NCBI GenBank assembly: GCA_034766995.1 | Contig: CM068322.1 | Coordinates: forward strand, 33,686,439-33,750,438 | From: Acanthacorydalis orientalis | Lineage: Eukaryota > Arthropoda > Insecta > Megaloptera > Corydalidae | Direction of reading: 5' to 3' | Length of the DNA: 64,000 nt | Position numbers and translations under genes: made by a program | Part shown: piece by piece, positions 48,700-61,491 of the stretch | Numbering within the stretch: position 1 is the first letter of the stretch | Layout: each line of letters starts with the position of its first letter | Notes under the pieces: generated by a model | Told to the model about the DNA's origin: nothing | The model's input: the letters and a program-made list of their open reading frames with translations, nothing else | Database searches by the model: none

Positions 48700-50319
48700 T
48701 GTTGTTCATGAAAATCACTGTTTATGAAGGGATCGAATGATTTTTAATTTGGCGAACGTCGAAGTCAATCCTTACACCACCGATTAGTATCAATAGAACA
48801 TTACAAGAAAATATCAAACGATTAAATTACAGTGTGGATCTTCAGACTCTATCGACTAGGTAGGTCTCTGTGACGATGTTCGCCGTACCTTCTGATCGAT
48901 CCCCGCATGTGCGGCCTGAGAGAATCAAGCATCTGAAATCGTGCGCAAGCACCATAACAGACTGAAGTGTATGGCGATTTAGTAAAGTTTATACCAGTAA
49001 CGATTACTTGTTCGAATTTCCATACGGCAAGGAATACCAGGCAATTAATTACAGGGGAAACGGTCAAATAAAGAGAAATGTACACGAGGCCGACCTACAT
49101 TCCAAAACACACACACATCCAACACACCCGTTTCCGCACAAAGGAGCTATAAAACAGTGTCCGCACCACTCTGCAATCCGTTACATGTACCTCGACGGGG
49201 CAATAAAAAAATGTTCGTTCCGCGCTCGACGCATTCCTCTTTCTGTACGTGCCGTGTTACAATTCTGTGACGGTACACGTGGTAATTACACGATTGTGTG
49301 TGTCTTGCGACGTCGCCGTACAGAAATTCCGTCGCTAATGGACGTTCTCGTCGACGCAAATCAAATAGGAGAAGGAAAAAAATGTGTGTGCGATGCAACG
49401 CGCGGCTGAAGTGAAACTACTGTGAATATAGGATGTTTTTTTTTTAAAAAAAAGTTCTTAGAATTCTGTCCGATGACAAGTGTAAACAACTCTTGGAACT
49501 ATTGTACGTTATAACAGCGACAGAACATTCTTGTTTACCTGACATTCAGTATGAATATGAATTTCATGCCACGAGTCCTGTCAGAGCGACAATTTGAATT
49601 CGCCGCCGTGCAATGCGCGCTTCGTACTTGTCAGACGACCGACTAGATCTCCGTTGAACTCGCAACGATGTCATAAAGACAAGATACAAATTCGCATCGT
49701 TGCGAAATGCGAAAAAAAAGCGGACGGAGAATGTTAGAACGACGTCTCGAAACACGTACAATTATAATACCAACGATGTATAACGGCACCGAGCGAACCA
49801 TCGTCGCTGATGTTGTAGCCATTACCTGTAACGTAACGCCGCACCGGACGGCAGAAGCGCGCACGGCGGGCGAGGGAAAAAAGCACACGAACCGAACTAA
49901 GTACTCGGTCATTAGCATAACGCCACTTGAGCGCACAAGGGGGCCGACATTAAAAGTCACGTGAATTATATTTACGACGTGCTTCGACACCCTCAATAAA
50001 TCAAACAGTTAACGTTGAATAGCGACGGCGAAATTCACTCCGAACTGCACTCTCACCGTCCGTCGCAGTCAATGAGGGTTTTTCTTTTTTTTTACCACCG
50101 CGACGTCGCTCGCGCTAATTTTCAAATAGATAAGAAGTTCTCTGGGAAATTTCCGCGCGACGCCGTCACTGTAACGCTGGCGAATTAAACGCCGGTCTCC
50201 CTTTCCGGAATCCTTCATGTAAATGAATCGAACTCTCGTACATAAATTCCATACCACACAGATCGAACGAGAAGAGTACTGGACAAGTTAAGTTCCTTTT
50301 AACGGAATCGTTTTCAACG
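48700..50319. other. Mixed region, no supported gene
   Basis: CpG-rich from about 49560 to 50260, AT-richer elsewhere. Overlapping frames of 60-133 residues on both strands match nothing I know and lack splice-supported partners. Confidence 0.4.
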
Positions 50320-51411
50320 AAACAAAATATATTTAATCAAAATAAGCTCCATCGGCGTCAACGGTCTTTCGCCAACGAGAAATTAGATAGTTTATTCCAT
50401 TTTTTTAAAATAAAAATCGACACTTTTAGAGCTTATAAAGTCTGTGAATCCTCGAATCACTTCTGCTTGGTTTTGGAATTTTTCATTTCTTGAATAATAT
50501 TCCAAGTGGCGAGAAAGATGACAGTCTGTCGGTGAAACATCTAGTGAATAAGGGGGATGCGGTAAAATTTCATAATTTAATGAATTTAACTTGGAAATTG
50601 TGTGTTCGAGATGTGGGTGGTCGAGTATTGTCTCGCAATAGTATTGGTCCATATCTATCGATCAGCATTGGCTGTTTTGTTTTTAATTTTTCATTCGTGT
50701 TGTCGATTTCGCGACAGTATAAATCAATCGTAATTTCTTCGCCTGGTTTTAGAAAAGAATAATGGATTATTCCTTTACTTGTCCACCATATAGTAACCAT
50801 AATTTTTCTTTCGGTGTAATGACGGCTTGGGTGCGTGTCCTGGAGCTTCATTTGGATTCAACCATTGTCCGGATCTTTTTCTGTTATCATACAGAATCCA
50901 CTTTTCATCATAAGTAATGGTTCGATTTGAAAACGGCCTTTAATCATTTCGAATCATCAATGAAGAACACACCTCTGACCGTCTCGGTTTCTGACCCTCT
51001 GTCGATTCGCGCGGCACTCGATTATCCAGCTTTTTTACCTTTTCTACTGCAGCGAGGTGGCGACAAACAGTCATGACACTAACACTGAAATCACATGCGA
51101 GAGCTCGAACTGTTGTATGTGGATTAACTTCCACCACGGCTGTCGAATATTATTCGTTCACAATGGTTTCGGGCTTTCCTCTAGGCTCATTGTCGAGATT
51201 CATGCTACCGGAACGAAATTCTTCGAACCATAGTCGAATTGTTCTCTGGCTAGTCGACCCTACTCCGAAATCTCCCTTGATATTTCTACCTGCTACCGCT
51301 GCATTGTGTCTCAACTTGAACTCATATAAGAAAAGTAGACACAAATCTTTTGTGGATACCATCCTGTTAAAGGTTATAAAAAATAACTACAATAACTCCG
51401 TATTTAAATAA
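50320..51411 (-). mobile_element. Mariner lineage 2, near full-length but broken
   Basis: On the minus strand: start MVSTKDLCLLFLYEFKLRHN at 51362, NEPRGKPETIVNE, then a stop; TTVRALACDFSVSVMTVCRH; SSLMIRND then a stop; TYDEKWILYDNRKRSGQWLN; VTIWWTSKGIIHYSFLKPG; LLRDNTRPPTSRTH; and ILPHPPYSLDVSPTDCH. All three catalytic Asp regions of a DD34D transposase are recognisable, but stops and frameshifts separate them. I could not define terminal repeats. Confidence 0.9.
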
Positions 51412-51812
51412 AACTGAAGGGTACAGTGCATCAGCCAATTCCAGATAGCTGGACTTGTAAAATATTGCACATAACCTTTCTCAATCGCAGTCGACCTCTG
51501 GCTAATTGATATTCGGCAACTTGATATGTTACAACCTAATAGAAGTATGCATTATTAATATTATTGTAAACGAATTGAAAGAAAAGATAAATACACTTAT
51601 ATATTTAAGTAGAAGTTGTTGCTTCTGTTTTGCACAACACTGTAAATAATATACATACATATAATAACTAATAAATATTGCAGTTTCTTACGATGTTACA
51701 CTTCAGTAATTTATAAATTCGACTTATGTAAAATTTAAGTTATATAAAGGTTGACGGAACGCACTACTTACTTAACTCTAGGTGTGCCGGTATATGTATG
51801 TATATATATGTT

Positions 51813-51822
<10 letters not shown>

Positions 51823-51889
<67 letters not shown>
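51823..51889. repeat. (TA)n microsatellite
   Basis: About 67 bp of TA repeat, followed at 51995-52036 by a CT-rich simple tract. Confidence 0.95.
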
Positions 51890-51891
<2 letters not shown>

Positions 51892-53059
51892 TTCGATTCA
51901 TCCCACTGTCTAAAAACTCTTATCTCTGTACGCCTCTTCCACGAAAAGGAATGCAGGACAATAGCTGTAATAAATTTTCGTTTGATAATTGATCTTCTTT
52001 TTGTCTCTCTCCTCTCTCTCTCTTTCTCTCTCTCTCGTTCCATAAACACGAATGTGTCTACGCACACGTGTGTAATTAACATGATACGCAGTTCGAAATA
52101 AATAATTACAAATTCCACGTCGGTCCGTTCGGCGGGGTCACGGGTTCACGCATTAACGATCCGTACGTGTCGTGCACGTGTCCGCGGTTATAATTCATAT
52201 TTAGCGCGCGTACAAACAACACTACATTACGGGGCATTAGCCTGCTGTTGTGCACTCTTGTCGTGTACACGATGCGCGGCCACTTAAACGTCACACGGCG
52301 CCGCACGTACGAGTGCTTACGGCGTTTTCGGGCCGTTCGTTTCTGCGTGGAACGGGGCCCGGGGCCCGCGGGCGACCGGAGCGGCGGCGCTCTCGGGTTG
52401 ACGGAGACGCGCCAGGAACGCCCCAGACCACGTCGACGACGCTACTGACGACGGACGGCCCCGTTCGTAAATTGCGAAGGGATCAGTTTTGCGACTGATG
52501 GGCCGACAAAGGTACTGTTAATTTGTACACAAGGCCCGCGTAATACGCTGTAATGGCCACGTCTAATAAAATTATTGCCCGTGTTTTAACGTTGTTTAAA
52601 AAGTATATATATATATATATATATAATATTTGTACACAAAGTGTTGTCTTTAGTACCGAGAGAAATTGTTGTTAATAATAACGAAATCATTATTATATTT
52701 CATAGCACAGCTTATTTTATTTTTTATTATAAATTAGAGTCATAAACTGTACAAAGAATCTGTTTGTAATTCGCTTGAAATATTTTATATTTAGTACGTT
52801 TTTTTAACAATGAAATCGATATCAACTCCACAGATGTTTTGTTAAAAGGAACCGGTAAAATATTCTGATTGTGTAAATGTATTCCAGAACTCAAAATAAG
52901 AACGCCAAGTGAAAAACTAAAACTAATACTGTTTATTTATTATTAATAAAAGATACACTTGTTTGTGTAACTAAGCGACGTCTCGTTACCATGACACTGC
53001 AGCTGCAACTACTACACATACACATGTGCAATTTGACAACAGATTTTCAGCTGTAATAA

Positions 53060-53155
53060 TGAAGTCGAACGGAACAGAATCGAGTTTCACAAATAGTTTT
53101 TTTGGTCTGTCGCAAAGCACACACATTTCTGTCACAAAAAAGTTCAATAATCAGT
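53060..53155 (-). repeat. Short dispersed repeat (partner at 45158-45253)
   Basis: Contains, on the plus strand, GGTCTGTCGCAAAGCACACA and CACAAAAAAGTTCAATAATC, the inverse of the left copy. Confidence 0.7.
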
Positions 53156-54716
53156 GATTGATACTTTGCATTCACAAAATTAAACTATAGGTAATTGTAC
53201 AGGGTATCGCGAAAAGAAGAATGAACGGACTTGAGCGTCAAAATTTTTTTCGTTTTGTAATGTTTTCATCTTTTTTTATTTTCCAAAATATAGTATAAGG
53301 GTGGTGATTTTCTTCTGATTACACACGAAAAATTATAGCATGAGAGTGATGCCCATTTTAGGATTCACAAAGTCGAGAATATCAATAATCAAGATAATGG
53401 CTAGAAAAAGTAATAAATAATATTGTGTTAAAATGTAATTCAGTTATTTATTATATACGGAGTGGCGCAGAAATGTCGAATATGTTTAAAACATTAATAT
53501 TTTTTTTGTTTCGTAATGTTTTCATTTTTTTCATTTTTCAAAATAAAAAAGATGAAAAGCTTTGTATTTTTTTATGTAAATTTTTATAAGTTTGTCCAAT
53601 AAGAATTTTTGCGATTTACTTGTCATGCAGATTATTTGTGAGAATGATTTGTTAATTTCTGTTGTTTGTTAGTGGAGAGTGCGAGCGTGTCAGCGGCTGA
53701 ACATATGGGCGGCGAAGCCCCTCTGTGATTACAATTAGGATAGCTGTTAGTTTCGAATCGAGGGTGGTTCTTAACGTCAGGCATCCAAATTCAATTACAT
53801 TGAAAAATGTCTGTCTGGTTCGGTTGCTCGAACGAAACGAACGCTGATGTATAAAAAAAGAACCGCCGTCACGCTGTTTCGATATTACATCGTCGTTAGT
53901 TCTCCACGTCGGCATCCGAATGTATTAAAGATGTCTTCTCGGAGATACCTGCGTCGGCGACAGTACATTTCAGCGTCCGCGACGGTTTTCGTCCGTGACG
54001 CAGCGCGACGAACGAGCGGCTACCATAGAAACCATATCAGATGTTTCTTAATTTCCGGGAGCATTAAAACCCGGATACGTCAAGTCAATCATAATTTCGT
54101 TCGCATGACGGTTACACGGCGAGTGTCGTGAACGTGCTCGTCCGTTTCGCGTACGCTGGGATCGATTGTCATTTTCACTCGATCTAAATCTATTTTGCTA
54201 GAGACTGTTTTTCGATTGTCGCATTCGACCGAACACGAACGGTTCCTAGAGACGCCGCTCCGTCGAAATTCAAACGGCAATGAATCATATCGCACACGAA
54301 TATCCATAATTAGTGTTCGGCCGCGTTGATATAGCGTTCAGTGCGACAGACCGACACTCGTAGATCATAACTTCCGCCCCCGCGACGACGTCACCTGCGT
54401 TTGATGTCTGATCGGCCGTGCTCGGCAACACTTGTTCACGATTCGATTTAATAAACGTTTCAGCTGAACCCGAAAGCGGGCGCCGCGTGCGCGCGCTGTG
54501 ACGTGCAGCGAACGCAGTACGTTTTTTCCGGCCGTAATTTAATTTACACCTGCCGTATATGAAAAACACGTTTTTCTAGATGTTTTCGTTTCAATAAATC
54601 ATCATTGTGTTCACTATTAAATGCCCACACATGCATGAATAACGATTTAGATCGCACGTCGAATTTAAATCCTAGGTTCGCCGAAACAACGCGCTCGTTA
54701 TAAAGAAAATACTGGG

Positions 54717-55765
54717 TAGGTGTAAAAATAATTGCGGTTCTTACGCAACGAGCACAGAGACGCATACATCAGTCAAAAAACCATATTTATTAATCGAAAT
54801 AAAGACTGGCTTGCACGGATTCCTCCCAACGGGAAACAAGTTTGTTTGTTCCTACAAGATAGGATTCTCGAGTCGTAGAATTAACGAATTCGTCGAAAGT
54901 GATTCGAGTTGATGCTCGATATTTGAAAATCTCGATTTTTGAAACCTGACATTGTACGAACAACGTGACAACGTGTATTTAACCCTCCGCGTTTCTATTG
55001 TTGTCGATTTTTTTTCCTTTAAGGAATAACCGAAACCGAATAACTGTCAAACACCGATTACAAAGTTAATAGAAGTGTAAATATGAATTTTCTTGGTGTT
55101 TTTCTGTAGGCAATTCGACGACTATTTCGAATATCACAAAAGTGTATAGCAACTTCTAATCATTTCGGTGAGAATTTCAGCATTTTTAAACCTCAAACGC
55201 AGAAAATCTAGATTTCTCTATATTCTGAGAGCGATAGAATTTTCATCAAACTATAAATAACGTTCAGAAGCAGACAACCAGTTCGTTAAATATATTGATG
55301 GATAAATGTAGAATTTATGCTAGTGATTTACTTATTGAATGTTATTAAAAAGTTTCCGAGCAGAAATGTTCAATAACTGATTGTTTTTAATTGTTGTTTA
55401 TGCGGATTTCGATGATGATGACGATTGTTCTACACAAAATCTATATCTAAGATTCTTCTGTGCTCTAGCGCTTTGAAGATGATGTCATCGTTATCGAAAA
55501 ATGCATCGACAATCAATTATTCAAGAAATACAATTATAATTTTAAAGAGTCTATAAGAGAATATAGACCTCATTATGAAACTAGATAGACCTGACAAAGA
55601 TATTATTTTTAAGTCAGTTTCATCGTTCGAAATATAGTGTCATAGAAACCAAAGAAAATATAGGCTAATGGTCACAATGATGTGTCACATGATTATAACA
55701 AAAGATAACGCTGACTAGAAAAATCGGCACCAGACTTAAAAACTGCAATTATTTTTTCACCGACC
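54717..55765 (-). mobile_element. Mariner lineage 1, interrupted by a 680-bp element
   Basis: The right-end transposase piece is at 54717-54925: end GGTGTAAAAATAATTGCGGT, then the inverse of the C-terminal segment. The left-end piece is at 55671-55765, ending TGCAATTATTTTTTCACCGA. Between them lies the unclassified element at 54991-55670. The mariner body is otherwise mostly lost. Confidence 0.75.
54991..55670 (+). repeat. 680-bp unclassified element, copy 2
   Basis: Almost exact inverse of 42655-43338. Contains the fold-back core at about 55350-55520 (TGTTCAATAACTGATTGTTT, TAGCGCTTTGAAGATGATGT, AAAATGCATCGACAATCAAT). It sits inside a mariner relic, which gives its insertion order. Confidence 0.8.
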
Positions 55766-56268
55766 TTATAATTCTACACGATATTAAATCAACAAAACAT
55801 CCGCAACATCCAAACAGTCGACTGCAGAAATTCGATCCGTAAGCTGATTCTGTTCGATAAGCAGTTCAGTCATCGGAACGGGCCGTGTCGAAGCGACCTC
55901 ACAAAAAGATGAGACGACACGACAGATGAGTGGAGCGCGCCGTCGGGCCGCGTAACCTTAGAACCAGTGACCTCATAGATTCGCGTTCGTGATAAACATG
56001 ACACCGATACTGTCGACGGATAACGAATAGTCAATAAACAGGATATTAATTTGCATAGCCGCGCGATAGCTGACACCGAGCCGGGGCTTTATCGTCTGCT
56101 CGCTAGTTTCATTCACAAAACACGTGTCATATCTGCTTATTGAATCTTTATAATGAAGTTATATCTGACACGAGTCTTAAGCTTTGTAGCACGGCGGATG
56201 ATGGAGAAAGTCGTCGGAGCGACGGGTGCTTTTAAGTATTCTGTTCTCCCCGTGTATCGTTCGTTTTC

Positions 56269-56327
<59 letters not shown>

Positions 56328-56694
56328 TTTTCTACACTGGATCAATGCAAAAGTTCGTATACGGTTTCATAGGTGGTGTTGAAGCGCGATAATTACACTT
56401 TTTCAATCTTAAAATCACAGGATTCAGTTGACCAAACATTAGGAATCGATAGAAAAATCGTTTTCTGATCTGGTACGGATGCATTTCGACCGAGCGAGAA
56501 GCGTCATTATCACAGAACGGTTGTTCTCATAATACTATTGAATAACACAGCCCCGATGTTTACTAGCCCAATTCATGATGGGTAATAAAAACAGCAGAGC
56601 CTAACCCACCGAATTAAATCTACCCCACCTCTTGTCTCCCACTACAGCTCATACAGTGTCCTCTCGAAATATGCGAGATCTTTATGCCCCACCC

Positions 56695-56738
<44 letters not shown>

Positions 56739-57640
56739 CTATTACTTGTCGTTCAAATAATCACAGTTTTCGTCTCGAACGGCATTACATGTAAAACAGG
56801 TAATAAACAATTAAACATCCGAAGAAAACGTACGCCCGTCCGTCTGAAACGTACTGTCTGTGCGATGAAATATAAGTGGGTCATCGCTCCGATCGAGGGA
56901 AACGACGACGGAAAACGGAATTTAATAAAACTCGGTCGGCAGGTGACGTCGTTGTTAAGACGAAATTGGCCGCCATTTTCCATCGGATGTTGTAAACGTC
57001 GTTGTAACGACCGACTATGATGACATCTCGCGTACAGGATGAACGTTTTTATTTGTGGAGGAACGTCTCGCTCCGAATGACAAATAGAGTGTTCGATGGC
57101 CACAGTCGCCGGCCGGTCCGGTAGTTTCGCTAATGAGAGCCGCTCCGAATGTAATCGACGGGCCGGGGGGTCGAGCGGCGCGCGATCGACTGTTCGCAAG
57201 CGATCGTCACGTCTTGTGACCGTGCTGTTTACGGTCGGCGTCGAAACAGTTCCGTTCTCGTTTACAAAGGGATTCGATTCGATCATTGATCATTGTCTAT
57301 GTATGACCGTTTGAATTTTTATATGATTCGAATATTTTTTTTTCATTTGGATTACCGAAACATATGCGCTGTTAAACTACAACGATGCGTTTTCATAGAG
57401 ACGTAGAGACTTTTAATGACTCTGCAAAGTTGCTCGATGGACAGAATTTTGTTTTTGTTTATTTTGATAGTGGACTGAGTAACTTATTTTCGGTATACTT
57501 TGTTTTATCTAGATAAATCCATCTACCTATCCGATTTTTGTATAAAACTTTATTTACTTCCAAGGTAAATAACCTTTAAGTTAAGTCAATTTTTTTGCTC
57601 AAATCTCTCAAACGAACAATTATATTGCTATTGGAGAACA
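55766..57640. other. CpG-rich patches and TA arrays, no supported gene
   Basis: 55850-56250 and 56760-57310 are CpG-rich. A 177-residue frame at 56753-57286 (-) has no recognisable domain and has a 72-residue frame opposite, so it is not called. Confidence 0.4.
56270..56326. repeat. (TA)n microsatellite
   Basis: About 57 bp of TA repeat; another lies at 56697-56734. Confidence 0.95.
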
Positions 57641-57659
57641 AAATTGAACCAAAACTATC

Positions 57660-58215
57660 TGATAAACGATTATTTGCCTGTACAGTTTTGGCACTGTAGA
57701 CAAATTCATTTTTTCAAATCGATTAGTCTTTCATTTTAAAAACCATGAAATAAATCTGATTAAAAATGATTAATAAACGATTACTTGCCTATACAGTACT
57801 GAAACTGTAGATAAATTCGTTTAATTCATAAATGAATTATTCTTTCAGTCTAAAACCATAAAAAAAATATGATTAAAAATGTTCAAAGAACGATTATTTG
57901 TCTATAAAGTTCTGTAATTGTAGATAAATTAATTTTCGAGAGTCTGAAGATGATTTCATCGCCACTGACATGCGTATAAGTAACAATAAAACGCGATCAA
58001 TAATGATTTATTGAACATTTTTGATCAGGAATTTTTGGTGATTTGTGGTCGGAAATAATTAATTTGTGAAAATGAATTCAAGAACTATGTTCAATATTTT
58101 CAATACTTTGATGTTCTTTGGGTGTTCTCATCTCTATCTAAATATGTATAAGCAACATAAATCTTCAGTCGACCATCAATTATTAAACGGTTATGATCAG
58201 AAATACTTTTATGAT
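57660..58215. repeat. Fold-back repeat cluster with tandemly repeated left arm
   Basis: The left arm is repeated about 2.5 times with starts at 57667, 57778 and 57893 (CGATTATTTGCCTGTACAG-like). A full centre (GAGTCTGAAGATGATTTCATC) and right arm (AATAATGATTTATTGAACAT, then TTGTGAAAATGAATTCAAG) follow to about 58085. A further half-unit runs to about 58215. Confidence 0.7.
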
Positions 58216-58449
58216 AAAAAAATTTAATTGTTCAAAAAATTTCAAACAGTATTTTACAATTGTACCACTGACTTAATGAAAAATAAAATAATTTCTTACT
58301 GAATCTATTTCTGCTTATTTCAATGGTAATACATCATGTCAGGAACATGGATGTACAGAAAAATCTTTTTTTTGTATACCGGATAAATTTCATCCTCTCT
58401 GTTCTTTCTCAAAAGTCAGTCAGAGTTTATCGCACCGAAACTGGACAGT

Positions 58450-58975
58450 CGATGCTTCGAGAATGACAGGATGGTTGTGTAAATGAGCATAGAGGACAAT
58501 CTGATATTCAATAATTAATTATCGAACATTTTTGAACAGAAAAGAACTGAATGATTAATGAGCGAATGAATAGATTTCTTTTCGAACAGCGACGACTGAT
58601 CCAGAAGAATAAAATGTTCTGTCGAATAAGCTGATACAATCGCTGAGCGTAAATATGATTAAACATCTATGGAAATGTCTCGGAGGCTTACTCAGGGCAA
58701 GGGAAAGTTTGTAATAAGCCTGTTGAGGAAATCTATTCGCATATTATTGAAAGCCATCTTAGTAGAAACATTCAAATAAGTACAGTACCAGGAATACATT
58801 TGACTAGAAATTATATTTATCATATTTTATTCCGATGATTCTGTTTCATCAGAATTATTTAATCTAATTGATTTCAGAGTCTTTTGTGACTCAAAAACAA
58901 TTATTCGATTGTGAAAGTGAATTCAGCCACAGTGCCAGAACCACATTGTCTGCTGTGGCTGATAAAACATGTCTT
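58450..58975. repeat. Fold-back repeat pieces
   Basis: About 58450-58560 (CTTCGAGAATGACAGGATGG, then AATTATCGAACATTTTTGAA) and about 58860-58975 (GATTGTGAAAGTGAATTCAG, then CCACAGTGCCAGAACCACAT). The DNA between them has no recognised content. Confidence 0.55.
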
Positions 58976-59539
58976 GCACAACCGGGCATGTGTTAAATTC
59001 TATTTACTCTATTTGAACATCTGAGCACACGTTCGAATCAGAAAAGATCACAATAAACAATCCTGTAATCTGATAAGTTACACCGATACACTTTTACAGA
59101 AACACAGTCTTCACTACCACCGATTCCCATCCCGTGTCTATTCTTAAATGCTTTCACTGACAAGCACACAGATCTGAACATTAATGAAAGAAGCGTCGAC
59201 CGAAATCGATTTTCACTGTTAGATAATAAATCAAAATATAAAATAGGTACATATTTGAATATAATAAAATATTCCATTAGAGCTAATACAGTTTCAATAT
59301 AAAATAAATTCGCGCCAATGTTTGTCTTTTATCAAACGATTTATATAAATTGTAAAATTTGACATATATTTGATATTCATTGTTTATCGCATCCGATAAA
59401 TTCCGAATAAAATGTGCACTCTCTATCCATTGTGCTATTTTCGTGAAATATTATTATTGACATCGCCGATTTGAAACATTGATTGTGATTTATTCATTTT
59501 AGGACGTGTGTGTGTGTGTGTATTTATAAATATATGATC
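58976..59539. other. AT-rich spacer
   Basis: No gene or repeat recognised apart from a short TG tract near 59508-59521. Confidence 0.4.
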
Positions 59540-60725
59540 GGGGAGATAAGTCGAACGAAAATTGTTTTTATTCTGTCACATTCAATATACAAATTGATTC
59601 GGTGCCTTTTTTTATAGAAAATTCATGTCTATTTAGAGAAAAATGGAATACATTTCAAAGTGTCCTCCGTCATTCAATACAATTCGGCTCCATAATTCGG
59701 TTAAATGACGAATCGCTTGTCGAAAAAATGATTTTTGTACTGAAAAAAATACTCATTTGTGAAACATGATTTTAGTTCAATAGTAACGCAGAGAAAAGTA
59801 TTTTCATAATTTTTTCCAATCAACTCCTTGAGTTAAATTCATATTTCTCTCAAGTTTCTGATTTTAAGACAGTAGAGTATTTCTATGTTACAATTTATTA
59901 AATGACTGATTTTCTCACATCACAATACAGTTCTAGAACACTGACTAGTATCGCTTTCACAAATGAATTGTGTTCCCTCATTCCACAGATCGTATAAACT
60001 TTCTCTGGTCAATGTTGATAATTTTCGATACTTTATTAGGCACAGTTCGACGATTATACAGTTATTATCAGTGTTCTGAAATATAAAAAGAATTTAAAAT
60101 GAAAGAAATAGAAAAAACGCGATTAGTTCAAAAGATATCTGGATGATCGACAAGATATCAGGTGTAAATTAGTAGTGCTGTGTAATGACTTGCCTCGTCC
60201 GCTCGACAGTCTTTTTCTCCTTCTTTCCTCCCTGATCCGTTAGTCAAACGGATGAGATGTTGTTGGTAACGCCCTGAATTTACAGTCTGATCAGTTTCGA
60301 GCAACTCATAGTACACTACACGCTTAATGTTCCACCGAATAACAGTAACATTTTTTTAGGGTGAATATTTGGTCTCGGGGTCGATGCCGACGGTACACCG
60401 GCCGTAATCCATGATTTTCGGTGTTTAGGATTGTCGTACAAAATTGACTGTTCATCTCCGGTTATGATTTTATGCAAAAATCGCTTCCTTTTGAACTTTG
60501 TGAGCCGTATCGCATCTTATTTCTTGTCTTCCGGGCTGACCTCATCTGTAATCCATCGGTCTAGCTTTTGAATTTTTTCCTAGTCTACGTAGACGATAGG
60601 AAGTTGCTTTCTGGGTGATTCCGAGTTGTTGAACAAGTTCCTGTTCAACAACTACATTATAAAATTTCATGTGGTTTTTCTGCTATTATTTAAACTCTAG
60701 TCGAAACTGATGATCAAACATTTAA
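59540..60725 (-). mobile_element. Mauritiana-like mariner relic split by fold-back sequence
   Basis: Minus-strand pieces: ELVQQLGITQKATSYRLRRL (about 60600), then FLHKIITGDEQSILYDNPKH (about 60440), then PSASTPRPNIHPKKMLLLF (about 60370), and near 59660-59730 the transposase end AIRHLTELWSRIVLNDGGHF. Fold-back ends lie between the two parts at 59735-59780 and 59925-60050 (ACAGTTCTAGAACACTGACT, TTCACAAATGAATTGTGTTC). All frames are broken. Confidence 0.65.
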
Positions 60726-61443
60726 AATATCCGACAGTGTTCCTTCGATATGCGTTGCTATTTCTATTTAAACCAAACACTTTCGTATTTTAACTCCTAA
60801 CTCAACTGAATATTTTCTCTGTATAATTAAAAAAATAGTCCAACCGCCATGCGTGCATTTTATTCGTTCCGTCCTGTTATTATAAACCTCTCATTCGAGA
60901 GAAATCATCAGCAGCGACTCTGATTCGCTCGAGCCCTATACACGGAAGAAAACTTCGTCTCTTCTAAATCCATCTGCACGGTCCTCTCTCTCTCCCGAAA
61001 TACTCAGGGTACACCCGCCGCACGGATAACGCGCACCTTTAACGACTTCACGTGTGCTACACGTCCCCGTCGAGATAAAAATTTCATAACCGGATTCGTC
61101 TAATAGCGGGCGTCCGTCCGTCCGTCCGTCCGACCACTTCAATTTCCATCCGAAAGTAGTTTTCAGACACCGGTGTACTTTCATCGCTAGATGTATACGT
61201 GTCATTCGAAACACCCGCCGAAGTTTTTGTGCTGCTCGTGTTGCAGGTGTGACGTTACACGGTCGTTTTAAGTCAACCTGCTGGATATTGCGAATAATGT
61301 TTTAAAGTGGTGGTAGACAGTGAAGTCGTGACCTCTTGTACATACAGACGAAACGAGAATGGGAAAGGATACGGACGGTGGAGCGTTCCACTACCACCCC
61401 CTCGAACTAAACGTACTACAAATCAATATTTTATGTTTCCTAC

Positions 61444-61487
<44 letters not shown>
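60726..61487. other. CpG-rich patch, no supported gene
   Basis: 60900-61270 is CpG-rich with a short GTCC repeat near 61110. No domain is recognisable in either strand's frames. Confidence 0.4.
61447..61482. repeat. (TA)n microsatellite beside a Tc1-like end
   Basis: About 36 bp of TA repeat ending a few bases before the Tc1-like terminal sequence. Tc1/mariner elements insert at TA. Confidence 0.9.

Positions 61488-61491
<4 letters not shown>

Larger units (their letters stand above)
51412..54716. other. Region with TA array, CpG-rich patches and short repeats
   Basis: 52130-52540 (very CpG-rich, with GGGGCCCGGGGCCC) and 53850-54560 are CpG-rich without a convincing exon. 53247-53292 and 53497-53546 are imperfect direct repeats (GTAATGTTTTCATCTTTTTT and GTAATGTTTTCATTTTTTTC). 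The short dispersed repeat partner lies at 53060-53155. No host gene supported. Confidence 0.4.

Noticed and set aside
56753..57286. 177-residue minus-strand frame
   Set aside because: Longest unassigned frame on the right, but CpG-rich, no domain, and a frame opposite.
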